Position numbers and translations under genes: made by a program. Below are positions 54,393 through 62,352 of a stretch of 64,000 nt of DNA, one piece after another. The notes under the pieces were generated by a model. The model ran no database searches. It saw only the letters and a program-made list of their open reading frames with translations, and was not told the origin of the DNA. The DNA is from Ramlibacter tataouinensis (GTDB lineage Bacteria > Pseudomonadota > Gammaproteobacteria > Burkholderiales > Burkholderiaceae_C): NCBI RefSeq assembly GCF_001580455.1, contig NZ_CP010951.1:124001-188000 (forward strand), written 5' to 3'. How positions within the stretch are numbered: the first letter of the stretch is position 1; each line of letters starts with the position of its first letter.

Positions 54393-55847
54393 TTGATTCG
54401 CGGCGTCACGACCAGCATCGACGTCACCGGGCCCACGCCCCTGGAAACCGCGCCGGCGCCTATTGAAACCAGGCCCCGGCTCGGCCTTTCCCTTTTCTGG
54501 CGCACCTTCTTCCTGCTGTCGCTGCTGCTGATTGGCAGCATCGTGGCCTGGCTGCAGACCTTCCGGGCGCTCGAGTTCGAGCCCCGGGCGGTGCAGACGG
54601 CGCAGCAGATCGCGTCGCTGGTGAACCTGAGCCGCGCCGCCCTGGCGCACTCGGATTCCATTGCACGTGTATCACTGATCAAGACCCTGGCCGATCAGGA
54701 GCGCGTGCGCATCGTGCCGCGAGAACCCACAGACCGTTACGCAACTTTCGCTGTCGGTGAACTCGATGAGAACATCGTCGACGAGCTGTTGACCCGCCTG
54801 GGCCCGGGCACCGTGCTGGCTTCGGGGGTCAATGGCGAAAGCGGCCTGTGGATCGGCTTCCGGATCCAGCAGGACCAGTACTGGATGCTGCTCGACCGCT
54901 CACGCCTGACCGCCGTGGGGGGGCGCACCTGGCTCATCTGGCTGATCACCGCGGCCGGGCTGTCGCTGGCCGGGGCGGCCGTGATCGCCCGCCTGATCAA
55001 TCGACCCCTGAAGCAACTGTCGTTCGCGGCCAGCCGCGTGCGCGACGGCGATTTCGACGCCAGCCGCCTCGACGAGAAGGCGGTCACCAGCGAGATCCGC
55101 GAGGTCAACATCGGCTTCAACCGCATGGCGCAGCAGCTCGCCAAGATCGAGCAGGACCGCGCCGTGATGCTGGCCGGCATCTCCCACGACCTTCGCACCC
55201 CGCTGGCGCGCCTGCGCCTGGAAACCGAGATGAGCGTGGCCGACGCGGACGCGCGCGAGCACATGGCCGCCGACATCGACCAACTCGACGCCATCATCGA
55301 CAAGTTCCTCGACTACGCGCGGCCGGACCATGCCGAGCTCAAGCCCGTGCTGCTCAACGACGTGATCGAGGCTTGCCTGTATGCGGTGCAGGACCACGGC
55401 GACATCCGCATCAACCTCGACGTGGCCAAGGGCCTGTTCGTGCTGGCCGACGAGGTCGAACTGGCACGGGTGATCTCCAACCTGGTCGAGAACGCGCGCC
55501 GCTACGGCAAGACGCCCGAAACCGGCATCGCGGTGGTCGACATCGCCGCCAAGTCGCGCAACGAATGGGTGCTGCTCAAGGTACGCGACCACGGCATGGG
55601 GGTCGCCCCCGAGGCGCTGCCCAACCTGATCAAGCCCTTTTTCCGCGGCGACGCCGCACGGACCGCGGCCACCGGCGCCGGCCTGGGCCTGGCGATCGTC
55701 GACAAGACCGTGCAGCGCATGGGCGGCATCTTCGCGCTGTCGAACACCACCTCGGGCGGCCTGGCCGCGCACATCAAACTGCAAAAGGCCAAGTTCGTGC
55801 CGCAGGCCGAGCAGCCGGCCCGCATCGAATCGGCCCTGCAGGCCTGA
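54393..55847 (+). CDS. envZ: EnvZ-like sensor histidine kinase
   Basis: 484 residues. A membrane segment (about 35-54), a periplasmic domain (about 55-178), a second membrane segment (about 179-200), HAMP (about 201-253), HisKA with H265 in LAGISHDLRTPLARL and an HATPase domain (N-box LVENARRYG, G-boxes DHGMGVAPEALP and GAGLGLAIVDKTV). Partner of the upstream OmpR-type regulator. TTG start with AAGGGG four to five bases upstream; no nearby ATG. A 13-bp hairpin follows the stop. Confidence 0.93.
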   Translation: MIRGVTTSIDVTGPTPLETAPAPIETRPRLGLSLFWRTFFLLSLLLIGSIVAWLQTFRALEFEPRAVQTAQQIASLVNLSRAALAHSDSIARVSLIKTLADQERVRIVPREPTDRYATFAVGELDENIVDELLTRLGPGTVLASGVNGESGLWIGFRIQQDQYWMLLDRSRLTAVGGRTWLIWLITAAGLSLAGAAVIARLINRPLKQLSFAASRVRDGDFDASRLDEKAVTSEIREVNIGFNRMAQQLAKIEQDRAVMLAGISHDLRTPLARLRLETEMSVADADAREHMAADIDQLDAIIDKFLDYARPDHAELKPVLLNDVIEACLYAVQDHGDIRINLDVAKGLFVLADEVELARVISNLVENARRYGKTPETGIAVVDIAAKSRNEWVLLKVRDHGMGVAPEALPNLIKPFFRGDAARTAATGAGLGLAIVDKTVQRMGGIFALSNTTSGGLAAHIKLQKAKFVPQAEQPARIESALQA

Positions 55848-55853
55848 GTCATT

Positions 55854-55932
55854 CACTGGAAAATTCGCTGGCGCGAATTCTCCAGTGGTCTGATCAGAGT
55901 GAAGGGGCCCGGCGAAGCCGGTTCCCCTTCAC
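55854..55932. repeat. Two tandem hairpins between convergent envZ-like and ispF
   Basis: First: cactgga...tccagtg with inner aattcg/cgaatt (55854-55887, one mismatch). Second: gtgaagggg/ccccttcac enclosing ccggc/gccgg (55899-55932). Neither has a U-tract. They may serve as bidirectional transcription barriers, or be REP-like elements. Confidence 0.5.
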
Positions 55933-56002
55933 AAGTAAGACCGGCTGCGCGTTGCTTCGCCCGGTCCCTTGCCGCTGCGCGGGTTGAACTCAGAGAAGCG
56001 GA

Positions 56003-56482
56003 TCATGCACTCAGAAGCACGATGGCGCGCGCCTCGATCGACAGGCCTTGTCCGACCGGGCCCAGCTTTTCGGCGGTCTTGGCCTTGACATTGACCTGTG
56101 CCGGCGCGAGCTCCAGGGCGCGCGCGATACGCTCCTGCATCGCCGTGATGTGCGGCGCGAGCTTGGGCGCCTGCGCCACCACGGTGCTGTCGATGTTGGC
56201 GATCTGCCAGCCCTGGCCTCGCACGCGTCCGGCCGCCTCCTTGAGCAGCAGCAGCGAATCGGCGCCGCGCCAGCGCTCGTCGGTGTCCGGGAAGTGGCGG
56301 CCGATGTCGCCCAGGCCCGCCGCGCCGAACAGCGCATCGGTGATCGCGTGCAGCAGCACGTCGGCGTCCGAGTGCCCGAGCAGCCCGCGTTCGAACGGAA
56401 TTTCCACACCGCCGATGACCAGCCGGCGCCCCGGTACCAGGGCATGCGTGTCCCAGCCTTCGCCGATGCGGAATTTCGTCAT
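56003..56482 (-). CDS. ispF: 2-C-methyl-D-erythritol 2,4-cyclodiphosphate synthase
   Basis: 159 residues starting MTKFRIGEGWDTHALVPGRR, with metal ligands in GWDTHAL and the LLGHSDADVLLHAITDALFG motif. Trimeric zinc enzyme of the MEP pathway. ATG overlaps the ispD stop as ATGA, the usual ispD-ispF coupling. Confidence 0.97.
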   Translation of the reverse strand: MTKFRIGEGWDTHALVPGRRLVIGGVEIPFERGLLGHSDADVLLHAITDALFGAAGLGDIGRHFPDTDERWRGADSLLLLKEAAGRVRGQGWQIANIDSTVVAQAPKLAPHITAMQERIARALELAPAQVNVKAKTAEKLGPVGQGLSIEARAIVLLSA

Positions 56483-57177
56483 CTGTGTCGTCCTTTCAGC
56501 ACCGCCTCGGCGAGCAGGAAGTCGTCCGGGTAGGTCACCTTGAAGTTCTGCGCGCCGCCGGGCACCAGCAGCGGCTTGTGGCCCAGCGACTCGATGGCCG
56601 CCGCTTCGTCCGTGACCTCCGGTCCGGCCTTCTCGAGCGCCTGCATCAGCATGCCGATGCGGAACATCTGGGGCGTCTGCGCGAGCCACGCATGCTCGCG
56701 CGGCAGCGTCTCGGCCACCCGGCCGCCCTCCTCGCGCTTGAGCGTGTCGGGCACCTTGTAGGCGAGCAGGCCGCCCACCTCGTCCTGCCCTACGGCATCG
56801 ATAAGCTTGTCGATCAGCTGGGGGCTGATCAGGCAGCGGGCGGCGTCGTGGACCAGGACCCAGTCCCTTTCCGTCGCGCCGGTGCGCCTCAGTTCATACA
56901 GGCCATTCGAAACGCTCTTGGCCCGGGTGGGGCCGCCGCACTGGACCACCAGCGCGGAGGTCGGGTGGCGTTCGAAGAAGCCGTCGCCCGGCGCCACGAC
57001 GACCAGCGCGCGGGCGATGCGTTTGACTGCCGCGAAGGCGGCCAGTGTGTGCCAGACCAGCGGGTGGCCGGCGATGCGTTCGTACTGCTTGGGGCCGTGG
57101 GTGCCGGCTCGGCTGCCGGTCCCGGCGCAAGGGACGAGCGCGTAGAAACGTACGATGTTGCTTTCACTCGTGGGCAT
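56479..57177 (-). CDS. ispD: 2-C-methyl-D-erythritol 4-phosphate cytidylyltransferase
   Basis: 232 residues from ATG 57177. Nucleotide-binding loop ALVPCAGTGSRAGTHGPKQYE, active-site VLVHDAARCLISP (near 100) and NFKVTYPDDFLLAEAVL at the C-terminus. It makes CDP-methylerythritol. AGTGSRAG has a cysteine where many homologues have alanine or glycine. Divergent from mfd. Confidence 0.96.
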   Translation of the reverse strand: MPTSESNIVRFYALVPCAGTGSRAGTHGPKQYERIAGHPLVWHTLAAFAAVKRIARALVVVAPGDGFFERHPTSALVVQCGGPTRAKSVSNGLYELRRTGATERDWVLVHDAARCLISPQLIDKLIDAVGQDEVGGLLAYKVPDTLKREEGGRVAETLPREHAWLAQTPQMFRIGMLMQALEKAGPEVTDEAAAIESLGHKPLLVPGGAQNFKVTYPDDFLLAEAVLKGRHR

Positions 57178-57185
57178 ATGAGCCC

Positions 57186-57195
57186 ATTCTAAAAT
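57186..57195. promoter_or_regulatory. Overlapping divergent -10 hexamers between ispD and mfd
   Basis: attctaaaat reads TAAAAT (57190-57195) towards mfd and TAGAAT (57191-57186) towards ispD, so the two promoters may compete. The 74-bp gap has no other good -10. -35 boxes are not obvious. Confidence 0.4.
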
Positions 57196-57251
57196 CGACC
57201 CGTCACACCCCACCCTCTTCAGGCGCGGGGTGTTTGCATTTATTTCTAAGA

Positions 57252-60200
57252 ATGGAACTCCCCAAGCTCAATGCGGGCAAGCGCTTCACGCTGCCGCGAC
57301 CCAGCGGCTCTGCGGACGCGCTGGTGCTGGCCAAGCTGGCCCGGCGTGAAAAAGGCGCCGGCCGGCTGACCGCCATCGTGGCCAGCGACGCCAACGACGC
57401 CCAGCGGCTGCTGGCCGAGGTGGCCTTTTTCGCACCCGAGCTGCGGTGCGCGCTCTTCCCCGACTGGGAAACCCTGCCCTACGACGGCTTCTCGCCGCAC
57501 CAGGACCTGATCAGCGAGCGCCTGGCCACGCTGTGGAGCATCTCGCAGGGCGAGTCCGACGTCGTGCTGGTGCCGGCCACCACGGCCCTGTACCGGCTGG
57601 CGCCGCCGGCTTTCCTCGCCGGCTACACCTTCCAGTTCGCGGTCAAGCAGAAGCTCGATGAAGCCCGGCTCAAGGCGCAGCTCACGCTGGCCGGCTACAA
57701 CCACGTGACGCAGGTGGTCAGCCCCGGCGAGTACGCGGTGCGCGGCGGGCTGATCGACCTGTTCCCCATGGGCTCGAGCGTGCCCTACCGGGTGGACCTG
57801 TTCGACGACGAGATCGACTCGATCCGCACCTTCGACCCGGACAGCCAGCGCAGCCTGTTCCCGGTGCCCAGCGTGCGCCTGCTGCCCGGACGCGAGTTCC
57901 CGATGGACGAGGAGGCGCGCGCGCGCTTCCGGCGCCGCTGGCGCGAACTGCTGGAGGGCGACCCGACCAAGAGCCGCATCTACAAGGACATCGGCAACGG
58001 GGTTGCGACCGCGGGCATCGAGTACTACCTGCCGCTGTTCTTCGACGAGACCGCCACCGTCTTCGACTACCTGGGCACTGCCGCTACCCTGGTGCTGCAC
58101 GGGGACCTGGAACCGGCCTTCCAGCGCTTCTGGCAGGACACGCGCGAGCGCCACCGGCTGGTCCAGGGCGATCCGGAGCGGCCCGCCTTGCCGCCGGAGG
58201 CGCTGTTCCTGTCGGCCGAACAGTTCTACGCGCGCGCCAACGAGCACGCCCAGCTCGCCGTGCGCGCCGTCGGCGACGGCGACGCCTACGTCGAATTCGC
58301 GCCGCTGCCGCCGATGGCGGTGGTGCGCGGGGCCGAAGAGCCGCTGGCCAAATTCAAGGAGCACCTGCGCAACACCCAGCACCGCGCGCTGGTGCTGGCC
58401 GAGAGCGACGGACGGCGTGAAAGCCTGCTCGATTTCCTGCGCGCCAGCCAGCTGTCGCCGCCGGTGTTCGACTCGCTCGAAGAATTCCGGGGCAGCGACG
58501 AGAAGCTCGGGATCGCCACCTCCGCGCTGGCCACCGGCTTTTCCTGGGTCGACGAGAGCATCGACTTCATCACCGAAACCGAGCTCTTCGCCGCGGCGCC
58601 GAGCGCGCGCCGGCGCAAGAAGCAGGAACAGGTCAGCGACGTCGAGGCCCTGATCAAGGACCTGTCGGAGCTGAACCTGGGCGACCCGGTGGTGCACGCG
58701 CAGCACGGGATCGGCCGCTACAAAGGCCTGGTCAACATGGACCTGGGCCAGGGCAACACCGAGTTCCTGCACCTGGAGTACGCCGAGAAGGCCGCGCTCT
58801 ACGTGCCCGTCAGCCAGCTGCACCTGATCAGCCGCTACACCGGCGTGTCGGCCGAGGAAGCGCCGCTGCACAAGCTGGGTTCCGGGCAGTGGGAGAAAGC
58901 CAGGCGCAAGGCCGCCGAGCAGGTGCGCGATACCGCCGCCGAACTGCTCAACATCTACGCGCGGCGCGCCGCCCGCGAGGGTCACGCCTTCCGCTTCGAG
59001 CCCCAGGACTACGAGGCCTTCGCCAACGACTTCGGCTTCGAGGAAACCGCCGACCAGAACGCCGCCATCCACGCCGTGATCCAGGACATGGTGTCGCCGC
59101 AGCCCATGGACCGCCTGGTGTGCGGCGACGTCGGCTTCGGCAAGACCGAGGTCGCGCTGCGCGCGGCCTTCGTCGCCGTCACCGGCGGCAAGCAGGTGGC
59201 GTTCCTGGCGCCCACGACGCTGCTGGCGGAGCAGCACTACCAGACGCTGGTGGACCGCTTCTCCAAGTGGCCGGTGAAGATCGCCGAGGTGTCGCGCTTC
59301 CGCTCCACCAAGGAGGTGAACGCCACCATCAAGGGCCTGGAAGACGGCAGCGTCGACATCGTGGTGGGCACGCACAAGCTGCTGTCGGAGGCGGCCAAGT
59401 TCAAGAACCTCGGGTTGCTCATCATCGACGAGGAACACCGCTTCGGTGTGCGCCACAAGGAAGCGATGAAAGCGCTGCGCGCCGAAGTCGACGTGCTCAC
59501 CCTTACCGCCACGCCGATCCCGCGCACGCTGGGGATGGCGCTGGAAGGCCTGCGCGACCTGTCGGTGATCGCCACCGCGCCGCAGCGCCGGCTTGCGATC
59601 AAGACCTTCGTGCGCAACGAGGGCAACGGCGTGATCCGCGAGGCGGTGCTGCGCGAGCTCAAGCGCGGCGGCCAGGTCTACTTCCTGCACAACGAGGTCG
59701 AGACCATCCAGAACCGGCGCGAGCGGCTCGAGCAGCTGCTGCCGGAGGCGCGCATCGCGGTGGCGCACGGCCAGATGCCCGAGCGCGAGCTGGAACGCGT
59801 GATGCGCGACTTCATCGCGCAGCGCCACAACCTGCTCCTGTGCTCGACCATCATCGAGACCGGCATTGACGTGCCCACCGCCAACACCATCGTGATCAGC
59901 CGCGCCGACAAGTTCGGCCTGGCGCAGCTGCACCAGCTGCGCGGCCGCGTCGGCCGCAGCCACCACCAGGCCTACGCCTACCTGATGGTGCCGGACACCG
60001 AGGGCCTCACCAAGCAGGCCTCGCAGCGCCTGGACGCGATCCAGCAGATGGAGGAGCTGGGCTCCGGCTTCTACCTGGCCATGCACGACCTGGAGATCCG
60101 CGGGGCCGGCGAGATGCTGGGCGAGAACCAGAGCGGCAACATGCTCGAAGTCGGCTTCCAGCTTTACAACGAGATGCTGGCCGAGGCCGTGAAGTCGCTC

Positions 60201-60695
60201 AAGGCCGGCAAGGAGCCCGACCTGCTGGCGCCGCTGTCGGCCGCCACCGAGATCAACCTGCACGCGCCCGCCCTGCTGCCCGACGCCTACTGCGGCGACG
60301 TCCACCTGCGGCTGTCCTTCTACAAGCGGCTGGCGACCGCGAAGAGCAGCGACCAGATCGACGCGCTGCTCGAGGAGATCGTGGACCGTTTCGGCAAGCC
60401 GCCGGCGCAGGCGCAGACGCTGATCGACGTGCACCGACTGCGCGTATTGGCGCGCCCGCATGGCGTGGTCAAGGTCGATGCCGCGCCGGGCGTGATCCAC
60501 ATCACCTTCCGCCGCGACGCGCCGGTCGACCCGATGCGCATCATCGAGCTGGTACAGAAAAACCGGCACATCAAGCTGGCCGGCAACGAGAAGCTGCGCA
60601 TCGAGCGCGCCCTGCCCGAGGCGAAGGACCGGGCCCAGATGGTGCGCGACGTGCTGCGCTCGCTGGGGCAGCCGAAGGTCACCGAACCGGCTTAG
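57252..60695 (+). CDS. mfd: Transcription-repair coupling factor
   Basis: 1147 residues, family length, starting MELPKLNAGKRF. UvrB-like region (1-380; LFPDWETLPYDGFSPHQDL), RNA-polymerase-interacting domain (about 470-540; VVHAQHGIGRYKGL), then the RecG-like translocase with Walker A GDVGFGKTEVALR (near 632), DEEH (near 730), the TRG motif region QLRGRVGRSHHQAYAYL (near 900) and the C-terminal TRCF domain. It removes stalled RNA polymerase and recruits UvrA. Its TAG stop (60693-60695) is the first three bases of an inverted-repeat element. Confidence 0.97.
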   Translation: MELPKLNAGKRFTLPRPSGSADALVLAKLARREKGAGRLTAIVASDANDAQRLLAEVAFFAPELRCALFPDWETLPYDGFSPHQDLISERLATLWSISQGESDVVLVPATTALYRLAPPAFLAGYTFQFAVKQKLDEARLKAQLTLAGYNHVTQVVSPGEYAVRGGLIDLFPMGSSVPYRVDLFDDEIDSIRTFDPDSQRSLFPVPSVRLLPGREFPMDEEARARFRRRWRELLEGDPTKSRIYKDIGNGVATAGIEYYLPLFFDETATVFDYLGTAATLVLHGDLEPAFQRFWQDTRERHRLVQGDPERPALPPEALFLSAEQFYARANEHAQLAVRAVGDGDAYVEFAPLPPMAVVRGAEEPLAKFKEHLRNTQHRALVLAESDGRRESLLDFLRASQLSPPVFDSLEEFRGSDEKLGIATSALATGFSWVDESIDFITETELFAAAPSARRRKKQEQVSDVEALIKDLSELNLGDPVVHAQHGIGRYKGLVNMDLGQGNTEFLHLEYAEKAALYVPVSQLHLISRYTGVSAEEAPLHKLGSGQWEKARRKAAEQVRDTAAELLNIYARRAAREGHAFRFEPQDYEAFANDFGFEETADQNAAIHAVIQDMVSPQPMDRLVCGDVGFGKTEVALRAAFVAVTGGKQVAFLAPTTLLAEQHYQTLVDRFSKWPVKIAEVSRFRSTKEVNATIKGLEDGSVDIVVGTHKLLSEAAKFKNLGLLIIDEEHRFGVRHKEAMKALRAEVDVLTLTATPIPRTLGMALEGLRDLSVIATAPQRRLAIKTFVRNEGNGVIREAVLRELKRGGQVYFLHNEVETIQNRRERLEQLLPEARIAVAHGQMPERELERVMRDFIAQRHNLLLCSTIIETGIDVPTANTIVISRADKFGLAQLHQLRGRVGRSHHQAYAYLMVPDTEGLTKQASQRLDAIQQMEELGSGFYLAMHDLEIRGAGEMLGENQSGNMLEVGFQLYNEMLAEAVKSLKAGKEPDLLAPLSAATEINLHAPALLPDAYCGDVHLRLSFYKRLATAKSSDQIDALLEEIVDRFGKPPAQAQTLIDVHRLRVLARPHGVVKVDAAPGVIHITFRRDAPVDPMRIIELVQKNRHIKLAGNEKLRIERALPEAKDRAQMVRDVLRSLGQPKVTEPA

Positions 60696-60959
60696 GGCCT
60701 GTTAACGCTATGGGAGGGCTCGCGTGACCCAGAAAACGGGTGCCATCAAGGCGCAAAGCACAGCCGGGGTGGGGCCCCGGCGAGCATTTGCAACGCGGAG
60801 GGCGCCCGTTTCCTGGGTCACCCTTCGGGCCGGTGGCTGGCAGGCCGCAGGGCGTCGTTGCGGCCTCGTTGTGTGCATAGGCACACGGCCTCGGCCGCGC
60901 CTAGCCCTGCGGCCTGCCAGCCACCGGCGCGAGCCCTCCCATAGCGTTAACAGGCCCTA
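60693..60959. repeat. Nested palindromic element (267 bp) abutting mfd
   Basis: Outer arms are a perfect 32-bp inverted repeat (60693-60724 and 60928-60959; starting tagggcctgttaacgc). Inside are two further hairpins: 60724-60744 with 60801-60821 (about 21 bp, three mismatches) and a perfect 25-bp pair 60829-60853 with 60904-60928. No coding sequence. The architecture (terminal inverted repeats with internal foldback arms) suggests a MITE-like or dispersed palindromic repeat. Confidence 0.85.
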
Positions 60960-60965
60960 GCTCCC

Positions 60966-61586
60966 ATGGTCCTTGCACAGGCCGGCCTCGTCGCGCTGTC
61001 GCTCGCCATCGCGCTGTGGCTGCGGCCCTGGCGGCTGAAGAATGTGCAGGCGCTGGCCACGCCCCTGCTCGGCACGCTGGTGGTCCTGCCCTGGCTGTGG
61101 GCCCTGCCGGCGCTGAAAGTGACGCCCCTGCCACTGCAGTGGTCCGGCGCCTGCCTGGTCCTGCTGATGCTCGGCTGGCCGCTCGCGGTGCCGGTGCTGT
61201 GCGTCACCGGCGCCCTGGCGGGCCTGATCGCCGGAATCGGCTGGCAGCAGCAACTGGACCTGGTCACCTGGCTGGGCATCGTGCCGGCGACACTGGCGCT
61301 CGCCCTGGGCGCGGCCATCCGCCGCGTGCTCGGCACGCACCCCTTCGTCTACATCCTGGGGCGGGGATTCCTGGGCTCGGTGCTGTGCCTGTTCCTGGCC
61401 GGCGCCCTGCGGCAATGGGCGGGCGCGGAGCTTCCCAGCCTGGCCACCGGCCTGTCGCTGGTCGGGCGCTGGCTCATGGCCTGGGGCGATGGCTTCGTCA
61501 CCGGCATGCTGTGCGCGATCTTCGTCGCCTTCCGGCCGTGGTGGCTGGCCACCTGGTCGGACGAGCTGTACCTGCGCCGCGGATGA
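60966..61586 (+). CDS. Integral membrane protein between mfd and serB
   Basis: 206 residues, six or seven membrane segments, few charges, with ILGRGFLGSVLCLFLAGALRQW and LVGRWLMAWGDGFVTGMLCAIFVAFRP near the C-terminus. It resembles from memory proteins annotated as energy-coupling factor permease-like (CbiM-type) in relatives, but no transport partners are adjacent, so function is left open. Its ATG is seven bases after the palindromic element. Same strand as mfd and serB (34 bp before serB). Confidence 0.75.
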   Translation: MVLAQAGLVALSLAIALWLRPWRLKNVQALATPLLGTLVVLPWLWALPALKVTPLPLQWSGACLVLLMLGWPLAVPVLCVTGALAGLIAGIGWQQQLDLVTWLGIVPATLALALGAAIRRVLGTHPFVYILGRGFLGSVLCLFLAGALRQWAGAELPSLATGLSLVGRWLMAWGDGFVTGMLCAIFVAFRPWWLATWSDELYLRRG

Positions 61587-61620
61587 GAAATGGAAGTTCG
61601 CGGATGCGAAAATCCATCTC

Positions 61621-62346
61621 ATGACCGTTTCGCAAGAATTCACCCCCGGGCTCGTGCTCCGGGGCCTCACCCCGCCGCTGCGCCTCGCCGACTTCAAGCT
61701 GGCCGTGTTCGACATGGACTCGACGCTGATCAACATCGAGTGCGTCGACGAGATCGCCGCGGAGGCCGGCCTCAAGGAGGAGGTGGCGGCGATCACCGAG
61801 GCCGCCATGCGCGGCGAGATCACCGACTACAAGGAGAGCCTGCGCCAGCGCGTCAAGCTGCTGCGCGGCGTGACCGTGGCCGACCTGGAGCGCGTGTACG
61901 TGGAGCGCTTGCGGCTCAATCCCGGCGTCGAGCGGCTGGTCGCCGCGTGCAAGGCCGCCGGCATGAAGACCCTGCTGGTCTCTGGCGGCTTCACCTTCTT
62001 CACCGACCGGGTGCGCGACCATCTGGGCATCGACTACACCCGCTCCAACGTGCTGGAGCTGGAGTCCGGGCCCAATTGCGGGCAGCTCACCGGCCGCATG
62101 GTGGACCAGGACTGGGGCGACATCTGCGACGGCGACGAGAAACGCAAGATGCTGCTGGAGACCTGCGCGAAGCTGGGCATCTCGCCGAAGCAGGCGATAG
62201 CGGTCGGCGACGGCGCCAACGACCTGCCGATGATGGGCGAAGCGGGGCTGTCGGTGGCCTACCATGCCAAGCCCCGCGTGCGCGAACAGGCGATGGTGCA
62301 GATCAACGAAGGCGGGCTGGACCGCCTGCTGGAGCTGTTCGCCTAG
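61621..62346 (+). CDS. serB: Phosphoserine phosphatase
   Basis: 241 residues of the HAD superfamily: motif I FDMDSTLINIECVDEIA (nucleophile Asp near 31), motif II LLVSGGFTFFTDRV (near 120) and motif III/IV AVGDGANDLPMMGEAG (near 200). Final step of serine synthesis. Shorter than E. coli SerB as it lacks the N-terminal ACT-like domain, as in other Burkholderiales. Converges with the kinase gene six bases away. Confidence 0.96.
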   Translation: MTVSQEFTPGLVLRGLTPPLRLADFKLAVFDMDSTLINIECVDEIAAEAGLKEEVAAITEAAMRGEITDYKESLRQRVKLLRGVTVADLERVYVERLRLNPGVERLVAACKAAGMKTLLVSGGFTFFTDRVRDHLGIDYTRSNVLELESGPNCGQLTGRMVDQDWGDICDGDEKRKMLLETCAKLGISPKQAIAVGDGANDLPMMGEAGLSVAYHAKPRVREQAMVQINEGGLDRLLELFA

Positions 62347-62352
62347 GACTGC

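Noticed and set aside
57246..60569. An 1107-codon open frame antisense to mfd.
   Set aside because: Composition artefact of high third-position GC; Mfd on the plus strand is complete with all motifs.
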